A stretch of DNA of 64,000 bases from contig QJNS01000097.1 in NCBI GenBank assembly GCA_004154925.1, positions 62,001 through 126,000 of the forward strand, given 5' to 3'. How positions within the stretch are numbered: the first letter of the stretch is position 1; the number at the start of each line of letters is the position of its first letter. Below the pieces are notes generated by a model. The model did no database searches. It was not told where the DNA came from and saw only the letters and a program-made list of their open reading frames with translations. The position numbers were made by a program, and so were the translations under genes. This DNA comes from Monosporascus cannonballus (Eukaryota; Ascomycota; Sordariomycetes; Xylariales). This document shows, piece by piece, positions 13,138-26,870 of this stretch.

Positions 13138-16100
13138 TAGTTTTTAAAGTTATGGAAAAACTTTATTCCATAAGATCCACCGGCTTTTAAGGAATATATA
13201 AAATATCCCGTATTATTTTTATTTCTTTTTCTCTTTTTTTTCTGTTTTTTTATAATTATGGTAATAAAAAGTTGTAAAAATCCATATTAATTTATATTTT
13301 TATTTTTCGGTATTAAAATATGCGTTACGATTTTTCGAATAATTTTTAGAAATATTTATAACGTAATCCGCATTTTATATAATATATAACCTAGATTTTT
13401 ATTTTTAAAATATAATATTAATTAAATAATTATAATACGTTTTTTAATATAAGGTTTAAATTCGACCATAATATTAACCGTACGAAAGTTAACAGTTATA
13501 TTTTGATATAAACGATAATTTTTTAGTCGATATAATCTTATAAATATTTAAAATATTTTATATAATATAATAATATATTCCAAATTTAACGATTTAAATA
13601 ATTAATACTTTACAGATTTTATTCGGCGTCGGTTTATAAAAACATAACTTTTACGATAAACTTTTTCCGGATATAAATATACTTAATATCATTATAAAAA
13701 TCGAATATAAAAATTTCTTATTAATTCAGATTTTATTAAAACGTTTAATATAATTGATATTTATAATTTAAACCCCTAAAAGCAAAAAAACGCCGATTAT
13801 ATCTAGGATATGCGAATACCGTTTGGATTAAAATAATAATTATGGTTCCGCGATAATAAGAAATTCTTAAAAGTATTATTAGGTTTAAATTAAGTTATGC
13901 GGTTAAAAAAATATAAAAAAAAATAAAATTTATTTAGTAAAAACTTTATTTATAGCATATATAAATAAATAATATAATTAATCTCAAACTTTTTAAAATA
14001 TTATTTTATTTTTTTCGCAAATAAAATTTTATTTATTATATTTAATTTTGGATTTATTTAATCCATTTTTATAAATTGCTAACCTTATTTACGTATTTCC
14101 TTTTAACTTTATATAATATTATACTTATAAAATCCTTTTATTCCGCTTAAAAAACTTTTTCGTAAATTATTTATAAATTTTTTATTAAAATAATTTCCGT
14201 TTTTTTAATTTAATAAAAAAGTTATTTTCCTTTATTATAAAAACGATTTTCGTTATTAGTATATATTTTGCCGAATTACGGCTTTTAACCGGGTTTCGTC
14301 GATTTCGAATTTTATATTTATTTTTCGTATAAAAATCCTAATTAAATTATAATTAAAAAATTATTACTTTATTTTCCGTTATATATTTAAAATACGCGTT
14401 TTTAAATAATTATTTTTTGAATTTTATAAAAACGGATTTCGCAAACCCTTAATTATTATATAAAATATGTAACGATAATAGGTTAAAAATAATTTGCCGG
14501 CAAAAACGCTTTCGGTTACGGGCTGGTATTTGGAATTTCCGTATTTAAAAAATATAATTACGTAAGCAAAAACGTTATATAAATATATTGTTAAAAGTTA
14601 TATAAATAAAAAAGTTAATTTTGTTACGTTTACGGAAAATAGGCTGGACGCCGTTATCATTTTTTTTTATTTTATTTTTTTTCGTTACTTTTAATAAAAG
14701 GTTAATAATAATTTTCGTTATCCAAATTATTTCGAAAATTGCCGTAATTATTATTATTGTTATTATTATCGACAAAAGTACCATAAAAATTATGCGAAAA
14801 ACGGCTAATTATTTTCCTTTTGTATTTTAACCTTAGTTTTTTATTAACTAGTTCCATTTTATTTTCGCTCCCTTTATAAGTAACCATATTAAAATATAAC
14901 ATGTTTTTTCGGTACGAATTTTATTTTTTCTAATATGGCGAAAAAAGTTATAAGTTATATTATTTAAGTAATAATAATTTAGTTTTAATTAAAAAATATA
15001 AAATTCCCTTTATATTTTAAATTATTCTATTATATATAATATCTTTAATTATTAATATACGGTTATTTGCATACGAAATATTATTAACGTAAATAAGTAA
15101 ATCCGGATCCGTTTAAAGTATTAAAAAGGAAAATGATAATTTTATCGAAAACGCCAGAACTATAAAATACCTTAAAATATTTAATAATAAAAATATAATT
15201 TTTTAATTTGGTTTCGTTACGTTAATTATAAAAAGCAGTTTTACGGCATTATTATTATTAATAATATTAAATACCTTATTAAAACCTGTATTTAAAAAAA
15301 ATTTTAATTACTTTTTTGTTATACCGAAAATTAAAAAAGATTAATAATATATTTAAATTGAGTATATTATTAAATTAAACGGTTATTCGGTTAATAAATA
15401 CAAATAATTTATGGATTAACGGAAAAGAAATATCGGATTAACCGTTATTATAATCGCCGTAATCTAAATTATTATTATTTAAAATAAATATTATATTATT
15501 CTTAAAAGGTTCCGGTAACGCTAAGTTAAAGATCGTATATTTCGTTTTCCTAAAAGGAAATTTGGCATTTAGAAAACGTTTTAAAAAATGTTATAAAGGC
15601 ATATTATCTCGGTTTTAAATTAATAACTTTAAAAAGGTTAAAAAAATCTAGGTATTAAAAGTAATATTGGTTATTATATTAAAAATATTTTGCAAAAAAG
15701 GTTATTTAAAAATAATAATTTAGGAAATATCCGGTATTTAAAATAAATATTTTAATTAAATAATTTTGTATATTTAAAAATACGGATAACGAATAACGAA
15801 AAATATATATATATGCGAAAATACAAATTTAATATAATACCCGTAATATCTTAAATTTTTTTAGCCCTTTTTTATTAATCCTAAATAATTTGCGATAAGG
15901 CAAATTCTGTTTTAAACGTAACTTTTTATTAGGATTTTCGTAATTTTATTAATTACGTAATTATCGAAAAACGAAATATAATTAAAATGAAATTTTTTGT
16001 TAAAACCTAGAAAATAAAGTTTTAATCCTTTTTTCCATCCTTTATACCTTTATTAATTACGTAATTTTAAAAAAAAACAAAACGTAATAAATAAGGTAAT

Positions 16101-16949
16101 AATTATAGATCTTATTATAAATTACGCCTTTTGATTTATAACATATAATTTGCGGATTATACGGAAATTAATTAAAATAAAACAATCTATTATAATTTCG
16201 TATATCGTTTCGTTTTTTTTATAACAATAATTTAAGTATTATTAAACAAAATTTAAGATTTTACCGGGCTACTTTTTACGGTTATTATTTTAATTTATTG
16301 GTTTTCCCGACAATTCATATTTGCTTAATTTAACGCTGTATAAATAAAATACGAATCGTAAATATACGGAAATATAAATCCATTTATAATATATTTTATA
16401 GGTTATTAATAATGCGTAAAAAAAATTACGTTATTTTATAATCCTTTTTTTTATTTTTTATTTATTTAATATCTTCCGTTATTTTTACCGTACGAAAATT
16501 ATTTTTTTCCCGGAACTTAACCTTATTAAATAATTTTATTATATCCTTATTTGATTTTCCTTACCTTTTATAATTTAGGTTCGGTTTTTCCGTAAGTAAA
16601 TAACATATTTAAAATTAATAGTAATTAATTTAGGTTTTTTATTAACTTAACGTCCTTACTTATTTTATTATATTTGCAATATTATAAAAAATAACGTTAT
16701 AATTAATCCGATTATAATTAAAAAAATCTAATTCGTACGGAAACGCTTAATATAACTATGTTAAAAATAAGTATTTCCGGTATTTTCATATTAACGTAAT
16801 TATTTTTTATGCTTACGGTATTTTATAAGTAATTAAAATAAGAAGGTATAAAATTATGTTTATAATTATTAATGCAAATATAGAACGCCGGGTTTCAAAA
16901 GTTATTATAACGGATAAAAGGTTAAATTATCGGGGCTTATTATAAGTAA

Positions 16950-17400
16950 ATTTGTATATTATATAAAAGGAGGCGGTATTGTAATTGATAAAGGTTGTCG
17001 GATTAAGGCGAATAAAGCCCAAAACGAAAAAGTCGGAGAAGCGATAATAAGGATTAACGGATGGACTAAATGGGTAACGGTTGGTATTGCTGCCGAATGG
17101 AACAGGCGAAACGGAAAAAGTAACGCACAAAAAAGGTGGAACGCGCAAAAAACGAAGGAAAACGGCTGGAAGGGAAGAAATTAAGGAAAAGTAAAAGAAC
17201 GTTTGCCGAAATAAGATTAAGGGCTACGGTGGTGGTCGTAATTGCTAGAGAAAATAAAGAGAAAAAGTTAAAAGTATAAAAAGGGGACGTTAAGAAACGG
17301 GCCATTTATTTATGTTGCGATATGTAGTCTGCGGCGCGCTATGCCCGATTTGGACTGCCGCCAAACCCGGAGGGGGTAGCAGCGCATCCGCGTTTACGTT
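16950..17400. other. Less mutated, purine-skewed island inside the RIP block
   Basis: About 450 bp stand out by composition. From about 16,960 to 17,290 the plus strand is strongly purine-rich (runs of gaa, aaa, gga), and 17,320-17,400 is GC-rich, for example gcggcgcgctatgcccgatt. Minus-strand frames of 73 and 79 codons here are a product of the skew. I recognise no protein or RNA in it. Confidence 0.5.
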
Positions 17401-19360
17401 TTATAATATCAAATTAAATATTTATTAATTTGATTTTAATATTAAATTTAGTTTTAATAAAATCTAAAAAAAAGAAAATAATTTGATTAAAAAAGTAAAT
17501 ATTATAATTTATGGCTTATTAGCGAATTCCGCCGGTCGAAAAAAATATATATAACGTTAATATTATTTTTTTTCGACATTTATTTTTAATTAAATACTAT
17601 ATATCTTTATAACGCAAATTTTATGTCCATTATGTTTTTTTGCGAAATAAACGTTACGTTATTTAGGATTTTTGTAACGAAATTTTCAAATACGTTTATT
17701 TTTTATTTCGGAATTTTTAATTTATTAAAAAATATCCGTTTTGGATTAAAAAAATAATTAAAATTCCGAAAATATTTTGGTTATAAGCCGTAAAATTATA
17801 AAAATTAAGTTTATTAATATTAATAATATTATACCTATTATTAATAACGTAAATAAATTTAATTAACTTAATATAGCAAAAAATAAAAATTAATTTATAA
17901 ATAACCTTAACGTAATTATTTAAAAAGTTTAATACCGAATTTATTAAGGATAATTTGGTTCCGGATAATTGTAATATTTTATATACGAAAAAAAGTTATA
18001 ATCTTATAATACAAATTATCGATAATTTAATTAAGAATTTTAATTAAGATAATTCGTTATTATTTTTATTATTATCGGATAAACAAAATAAGGATTTATT
18101 AAATAAAAACGAACCGTTAATATAATTTTTTATCTTTTTATTACTTTATATCTTTTTATAAATAATATCATATTTATATTATAATTTGAATATTAATATA
18201 ATTTTCTTATTATATAATCCTATTTAATTAATTTCGGAAATGTTTTATGTATTATTATAATTATTTAATTATTATATTAATATAATATATTTATTTCCGG
18301 TAATAAAATTATAAATAAAAAGATAATATTTTACGATACGGTATATAGCATAATTATTAACGAAATTAATATAAATAATTAAATTTATAATTTACATAAT
18401 TTTAATTAATTATATTCCGTTTAAATATTTTATTTTTCGTAAAATTATATAAAAATATCGTATTATTTATAATTAAATATAACGTATAATTTTCGGTTAA
18501 CCCGTATACCCCGTTTATAATTAATTTACTAATTAATATTTTTTTAAAATATTTTTAAAACTTTTTCTCTTTATTTTGTCTTTTTTTAAGCGTTATTATA
18601 ACTTATATATTAATAACTTTTTTTACGTTTTCGGATTCTAAAACTTTATTCGTTTTAAGCATAATATTTATGTTTAAATTTTTTAAAAATTTTATTCGGA
18701 TTATATAATAATATTAAATATTTAAGAATTATATATAAATAGTTTTTGCCGTATTTTTATATATAATTTACATATTTATTACGTTTATAATTCTTTAAAT
18801 TATAATAGTTATAAAATAATTATATAATATATATTTTCTGGTTAGGCGGCCCGATTTATAAAGTTATAAATTTTTTCTTATATTATTTATATAATATCCG
18901 ATTTATATAACCTTTTTTTAAATTACGAAAACCGTAATTAATCGAAAATTTATAATTAATTTAATAATTTAATAATTTATGAGGCTAATATAATTCGTTA
19001 TAACGTAAATTTTATTTTACCGGTTATTATTATGAAAAATATCCCGAATTATATTATTAATATTTAATATTTATATAAATATTGTATTTTTCCATACTAA
19101 AAAATCTTATTTGTAATATAAATTTTTCGTAATATTATTAAATTTATAAATTTTTAATAATCGTAAAAAATTTTTAATTAATATATATTTATATTATTGT
19201 TAAAACGTAAGGTATTTATTTCCTTTTAATTTTCCGCCATATTAATATAACCTTATAATATATATCTAATATTTGAAATTAATTACGCATAATATGTATT
19301 TTCCGTAAAAAATATCTTAATCGGGATTACGTTATCCGTTTCGCCTTATTACAAATTATT

Positions 19361-19528
19361 CTAATACCGGTTCCGATTATTTTTTGGTTAAAAATCTTAT
19401 TATCCGTCCTTAAAGTTATTCCTTAAAAGGAAATTATTTTTATTCTAGTACCTATTCCGGCTGTTTTTTGGTCCGAAATCTTATTACCCGTTTTTAAAGT
19501 TATTTTTTAGGGGCAAATTATTTTTCAG
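19361..19528. repeat. Tandem duplication, 2 x 84 bp
   Basis: The block starting ctaataccggttccgatta at 19,361 is repeated at 19,445 as ctagtacctattccggctg, and the similarity continues through to about 19,528. The second copy keeps more C and G, so the two copies were mutated unequally. Confidence 0.65.
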
Positions 19529-22500
19529 GGATATTATTAACGAATTTAATTCCTCTAGCCGGATAAATAAGGTTTTTTGGGTTTATTCGGGGTATATTAT
19601 CAGAAATTATAGCGGATATTATTTTTATTATGTCGGTAAAAAATTTATCCACCTTTAGTAATATCGTAAAATATATAAAAATAAATATTATAATATAAAT
19701 TTCGAATATTAAGTAAAAAGAAAATTAATTAATAATTATTATATTATAAATAACGTAATTCTATATATTAAGATATAATAAGTATTTAACATTATAAAAC
19801 ATTATAATTAAATAAATAATATTAAATATGTATTAAAGATTTAAAATTATAAAAACTTATAATTAAATAAATAATATTTATTGTATATTTAATATATATT
19901 TAATCGAAATAATTTTATAAATTATATTAAGAAATGTATAGTAAAATATAAACCTTATATAATTTGATTATATTTATTAGATTCTTTTCTTATATATTAT
20001 TATTTTGTTATTAAAAAATAACGTTAATTTTTTATTTATACTTAACAATTTATATAAACTTAAAAATTTATATATTTATAAATATATAAATCTAAAATTT
20101 ACATATATTTTAATTTTAATTATGTATATTGCTTTAAAATATTTTTATAATTTAATAATTAGCCGTAAGTTTTATTCGTATATTATAAATCCTTATATAT
20201 TCCTTATTAATACTAATAATATATTCGGTAATTATTTAATATACGAATTTTACCTTATTTATTATATTTTACATTTTCTATTTTTATTTTTATTTTAATA
20301 AGGCCGAATTTATATCGATAAATTTATATTATTATTAAATTATCTAATTATAATTACTTATTTATATATACTTAATATTATATAATTATTATAATACTAT
20401 TATTACCGTTTAATAAAACAAAATACGGTAATCGTATTCGGAAAATATATAACGATTTAATAAAAAATTAAAGTATATATAAAGATTATAACGGTATTAA
20501 GTTAACTTTCGATACGAATTATATTAATTACGGCGTTAATTTCCGTACTTTATTTCTTATTATATATATTATTTTTCTAAACTTTATCTTAATTTACAAA
20601 ATAATTTTTTAAGCCAAACGATTATTCGACAAAATTTTAATATTATAAGATTTTTATAAGGTGGATTTTATTATTATATACGAAAAAACGTAAGTTACTT
20701 ACCGTTATATATATTTTAACGTATATTTTATCTATAATAATTTCGGAATAATATTTAAATAAATATTCCGGAATTTCGATTATATATATATAACTTATAA
20801 AAAGTTAATAAGAAATACATTTATATATTTTAACGATTTTTAAACCTTATTTTTATTAAATCTTTAAAAAATTATTAAATAATATATAATATTATTCGTT
20901 TTTTTTCTTATACCAAAATAAAATAACAAAATTATCGATACAAATAATACAAATTATTAAATAATAAATTTTTAAAACCGTAAAATAAACGTTTTCCATA
21001 TTATAAATTTAACCGGCGTATATTTTTTTAAAAAACCGTATAATTTAGGCCGCTAGCCGTTTTTAGAAATTTATAATTTATAATAATTTATATAATATAG
21101 ATAATACTAAAAATATAATAATCTTATGGTCCCGATTTAGAAGAATATAAAATTACGATATATCCTATAATATATATTATATAGACGTTATTTTCATAAT
21201 ATTAAACGAAAAAAAAAAATCTATAATTATACGTAATTAATTACTAAACAAATAACCTTATATAAAAATTAGATTTTTAAATACCGCGACATATTGAGTA
21301 TTAATACTAAGGATTTCGGCGGTTACCCGGAATATCCGATTATTATTATACCTATATAAAATTCTGATGCAAAGGAATTTTTAAAACCAGCCGGGGACCT
21401 AATTATACCGACAAAGAAAAAACGCAGTAAAAGGAAAAAGCTAAATCCGGCCGTTAACCTTTATTAAGAGAATCAAAAAGCTCTAATTCGAAAAAAAAAT
21501 AACTATCAAAATCTTTAATAAAATAGCGATAAGATATACGAGCGGCTTCGAAAAATACTAATTAGGACCGTACGCCGACAGATATTAGTCCTAGTTGCAA
21601 AAAAATAAAGTTATAAAACGTAATTAATAAGGATTTATTATAAACCCGGAATTTTAAATATTTCGAATTAATATTTAAAGAAAAACGGATGCCGGAATAA
21701 TTATATTAATAACGAGAAAATAGCCTTTTTAATATTAGCGAAAAATTATTTACATTATTTATTTACGTATATAATTATTTCTCCACCTTAGTTATTCGAC
21801 TTAAATTAAAGTACCCTAAAAGTTAAAAAGGATAAGAACATTTTAGGAACTAATATAATAAGTTCGAAAAAAAACCAGAAAACAAAATTTAAAAAGTTTT
21901 AATTCGGCGTCGTAAATTAAAAGCTGTAAGTTAAAGGGACAATTTGTTAATAACCGCGATAAATTATAATTCGAATTACGTAACATAAAATTCCGTTAAT
22001 TTTTTTAATTCAAAAAATCTATTATATATTTATTACGGCATATAATTAATCCGAATTGGGACGAATTAATATTCTATATAAAGTTTAACAAATTAAAAAT
22101 TAATAGAAATAACGAATTTAATAAATAAATAATATATTAATAACTTTAATTAACATTATATAAATATTTATAATTATCGCGCTTTACGACCGTAATATCG
22201 CGCCGAAACCGAACGTATTTTTTGTTATCGGCCTTAATCAGAACCGATAAAATTTCGTTTTTTATTTTTTAATCTAATATCGCAATTATCCTTTAATTTA
22301 CTATTAATATTATTATCCGATAAATACCGTTTATTCCTAACGCATAATTCTCTAATTTCGATAAGGATTATTATTTCGATTTTCTTTCTAATATATTATT
22401 TATAACGTCGGATTACAGATTATTACGTTTTGGCGACGCCGGCGATTCCGATAATAATATAAAAGTAAACAAATTATATAAATATAAGTACGATAATAAA

Positions 22501-23826
22501 AACGAGGCTAAGAAATTAAAAATATTTAGGAACGATAGGTTTTATATTAACGTTATAAATAAAGGGAACAAAATAAGCTTTTAATTAGGATCACTTAATA
22601 CGTTACGAATTACGTATATAAATATAGGCGTTATTATAACCGAAATTGCGATTCTAAATTGCGAAAACGTATAAACAATATGCCGGTTTAATATTTAAAT
22701 TATTAGGATTATTATTAAACTATTAATTACCAGTTTAAACTAAGCGACCGTATATAATATATTCTAATTAAAACGGGATACGATTTAAGGCGGCTTTATA
22801 ATTTTTTCCGATATTTGTTAAATTTATAACGTAATAATAATCCGTAACCTATATAAATCGGTTTGCGGTATAAGGATATAGCGCCGTTATTTTCGATTAA
22901 ACGAATTTCGTTATTTACGAAAAATTACCTATATTTTTTATAAAATCGAAAATATAACTTTTTTGTATATTATTATATATAACGCAAAAAAAGGCGGTTT
23001 TTTAAAATATCCTAATACTATTATTTATTAAAACCGAGAACCGCTTTAATTAATTTGATTATATTTTAAATTAAATATAAATCTTTAATTTCGTTTAATT
23101 TATTTAGAAATTTATTAAATACAATTATTTAAATTTAATAAAAATAAATATTTATTTTGCCCCTTTACCGCCAAACGGAAACGACCGTATAGAAAATAAT
23201 TCGTTCGTTTATCGTTTATATTAGAACTTTATTATTTCTTAAATAACTGCCTTTACCGAACCGGCTTTTAATTATTTTTACGTAAATGTTTTCGAATTTA
23301 AAAATTGGAATATATAAAGGAAATTAAACGTATATATACTATAACAAAATCCAGCCGGAATTAGGTTATTACGGTCCTTTTCTAGTATAACAACTTTATC
23401 TTTTTTCAAATATGCCAAAATCGCTTTACGCACATATTTGCCATTAAATAACGAATATTATTAAAGTCTTATTTTTATCCGGTACTACAGGTTAAAATTA
23501 TTTTATTTCGAAAGTTTACGGATAATATTTTGGCCGGTTGAAAATTAAAATTAAGATTTAATAATTATTTCGTCCTAATTAAAATTATTCGCAATAAATT
23601 ACGTATCGTTTTTCTTATTATCCGAATTTATTATATTACTTTTTATTACGGTCTTTATGTTTTTATAAGTAATACGGTTTTTAATTTACCGGACTTAAAT
23701 TATTTTCGTTATTTTAACTTTTTTTAAAATAAATGACTTAATTTTATACTTATTAAACGCTTAATAAGGTGCAAATAATATAATTTGTCTATAATTAATT
23801 ATATTTAATCGCTTATAGTTACGAAC

Positions 23827-24016
23827 TATAACGGGCATAATGTGTAGGTTAAACGAAGGCACGGCCCAACAAAGGTTTATATTTAAGATGAGGAGGGAAA
23901 AAGAAAAACAGCTAGCCACCAGCGAGATAGCTGCTCCTTATATACATATGGGTAAGCTCGGGCTAAGAAGCTCGCTCCGTAAGCCCGAACTGCCCTATAG
24001 GCTTTAGTCTATAACA
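23827..24016 (-). repeat. 3' LTR of the 5.6-kb gypsy element
   Basis: 190 bp, nearly collinear with 29,193-29,382. Contains gtaggttaaacgaaggcacg and, near the other end, gcccgaactgccctataggc. It keeps more G and C than the element body. Confidence 0.9.
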
Positions 24017-26149
24017 TCACCCCTTTTTTCGCCCTTAGGGAATAACGAGGCTACGGCGAGGTGGCAGCGGTTTTGCTTATACTTCTTTCCTTTTATTCTT
24101 ATTCGTACTTTTACGTTTTCGCTAACCCTGTTTCTGTTTCCGAATAACCTTTCGAAATTATTAAAAACAGTTATATTTTCAAAATTATTACGTAATTTTT
24201 ATACCGGTTTAACATAATTTATTTATTTTACGAATAGGTTTTTTCGATAATCGTAATTTACGCGCCGATTTTTAATTTTGAATATATATTTTATTATATA
24301 TTATTTTTGTTTTTTTTCTAATAATATCGGTAACGATTAATTATTATTTAGAATTTAATTAAATAACGGGTTTTTTATTATTAATTTTAAAAAGTTTACG
24401 TTAAATTTTAAATATATTTTTAATAATACGTTTAATTTTACGATATTATACGGCATAATCCTAATAATTTTATATTTAACATATATTTAAAATAAGTTTT
24501 TAAATAATTATAAGGTAATTATGTTTTTTAAATTTAATTATATTAAATTTGTTATCTTAAAATACGATATTTATTTTTTAAAAATATTAATTAATTATTT
24601 TATTTAGATTTAAATTAATATTATAATAATTTATACGAATTCCGTATTTTTTCGTAAATTTTTAACGAAATTAATAACTTTTTTTATTTTAAAGGTTAAA
24701 TAAAAAATTATTAATATTTTATTTATAAGTTTTATATTATATTTATAAATTAAGAAAAAAAAATATTTTTAACGAAAAAGTTTTATCGTTAAAGATTAAT
24801 TATATTATTAGTAAAAATTTAACTTAATTATATTAGACGTAATTTGTAAAATAACGGAAATACGCGAAAATTTTTTGATTAATTTTTTCCGTAATTCCGT
24901 TTATTTAGGAATAAAAATATATATTAAACTATTGCTATATACTTACTAAGTTATATAAATAGGTCCAGAATTTGTTCGTCCAGTTATTCCTTTTATTAGA
25001 TATTAATTTTTACAAAAACCATCATTTTTTAATAATAAGTAATAAAATATTAAATGTATATTTCCGTATTTATATTAAATATCGGGTTTAAGATAATTAT
25101 TTTTATTAAACGATCGTAAAGTATTATAAAAAATAAGGATTTTTTTTTGCCTTGCCGATAAGTTAATTATAAAATTTATCGAAAAATTTAAATAAAATCG
25201 GTCTGGAATAAATAAAGGCCATAATAACTTTTTTTCGTTTTCTTTTATACGTACGACCTGTTATATATGTTGCAATTACGATAAAAACGGCATATATCTT
25301 AAATTTATTCCGGCTGATAATAATTACGGATTAATATTATTAACATAACTTTTTTTTTAAGTAGCCGATAATATGAAAATCGTATACCTGTTAAATTAAT
25401 AACATCCGGAACGGTTTTTAAATAAGGACCTAAATATATTTTTTAAATTATAAAAATTTTTTACTGTATTTATAACTAGGGAAAAATTACGTAACTTTTG
25501 AGTTACGGCGGTATATACCATATTTAAGGTTTTATTTTTAATAATTTTTAAATCTTATTTTTTTAAAGGTTTTTTTTCGAAAAATATTTTCTTACCAGAA
25601 GGTATAATTGGTCGTTTATTATTATTTTGCTTTAGATAAATTATAATTATTAATATTTCCTAAATTTACGTCGATTTATTAAATAATAATTTTTTTTTAC
25701 TTAACCGGATTATCCACCTTTTAATTTTAATATTTTTTTATTACAAAATATATTTTATAATTTGCAAAACATAATATCAGATTAACTTATTAATTTATTA
25801 AAATAATATTTAAGTAGAAAATTAAAAGTAAATAAAAAGCCGGCTTATCGAATTTATCTTTTAATAAATTTACGAGTATTTATAAAATATTAAAAGTTTA
25901 CGTAATTTATTAAGATCGTAAAAAAGTTAATTAACTTTTAAAGTTTTTTTTATTATTTCATTAACGTTTTAATAATAATTAGCAACTTTTTATCGTATAT
26001 TTCGTAATTATATTTAATTGGTAATAATTGTTTTAAGAAATACGTAATTAATTATAGGCGCCTTAACGAATTAAATTAAGATAAGCATTTTTTTTAATTA
26101 CCTAGCCGGAATAATTTACCTTTATTACCATTTTCTTTTCGGAATCCTA

Positions 26150-26870
26150 ATATATAAAGATAAGCATTATAATAAATTTTTTTTAAATCGATCGAAAATT
26201 TATTACGTTTTATTTTTCTAATAAAAAAAGATTTTTTTTTAGTTAATCGTAAAAAGAAAACCGTTATTCCATTAAAATCTTTTATAAAAATTCGGTAAAA
26301 GTTGGCGAACCTAATAAAATTCTTAATTTTCTTTACATTAATAAAGGCCTTTTATTTTCGAATAACGGTTATTTTCTTAGGATTAATTTTTAAACCTATT
26401 TTTGTTTCGATCATAAACCTTAGGTATTTCGTTTTTTAAATTGCGAATTCGCATTTATCCGGATTTAGTTTTAATTTTACCTTTATCAAATAACAAAATA
26501 TCAATTTAATTTTAACCATATAATCGGTTCGAAAACTAAACAAATAAATTAATATATCGTTTATATATACGGAACAAAAGTTATTAAGGTAACGTTTTAA
26601 CGTAATATTAATATAATGTTAAAAGGTAGCCGGTATACCGTTAAAGCCGAATAAATATATTAGTTATTCGAAAAATCTAAAACGTATACGGAATATAATT
26701 TTCCATTTATTTTTCTAACGGATATATAACTAGTAAAAACCCGTTCGAACGTCGAACTTCGTAAATTACCGGGTTTGTAATAAAATTCGTAATATTTTTT
26801 TATTAACAAAAAGAAATAATAATTTCGTTTCGTAATCTTATTTAACTTTTTATAATTTATGCAAAATCGT
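26150..26870 (-). pseudogene. Ty3/gypsy reverse transcriptase relic
   Basis: Minus-strand translation, reading through stops, gives the ordered RT signatures. FTKFDVRTGFY near 26,750 corresponds to the FTKLD motif. YINDILIY near 26,543-26,570 corresponds to the catalytic YxDD box. KLNPDKCEFAI lies near 26,450, followed by an FANFYRIFIKDF-like segment near 26,290. The catalytic box reads ND where active enzymes have DD, a change that one G-to-A transition produces. Frameshifts or in-frame stops interrupt the reading. The order of motifs fixes the element on the minus strand. Confidence 0.85.

Larger units (their letters stand above)
13140..23821. other. AT-rich RIP-mutated repeat DNA
   Basis: No supported gene. 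Open frames such as 20,005-20,298 and 14,575-14,902 are chance frames made of I, L, N, F, K and Y codons. Partly preserved patches near 19,300-19,600, 21,290-21,990 and 22,150-23,560 look like decayed transposon coding DNA without an assignable family. Confidence 0.75.

Noticed and set aside
20005..20298. 97-codon hydrophobic frame resembling a membrane protein
   Set aside because: Composed of Ile, Leu, Tyr, Asn, Phe and Lys codons expected by chance in AT-rich DNA; no conserved pattern.
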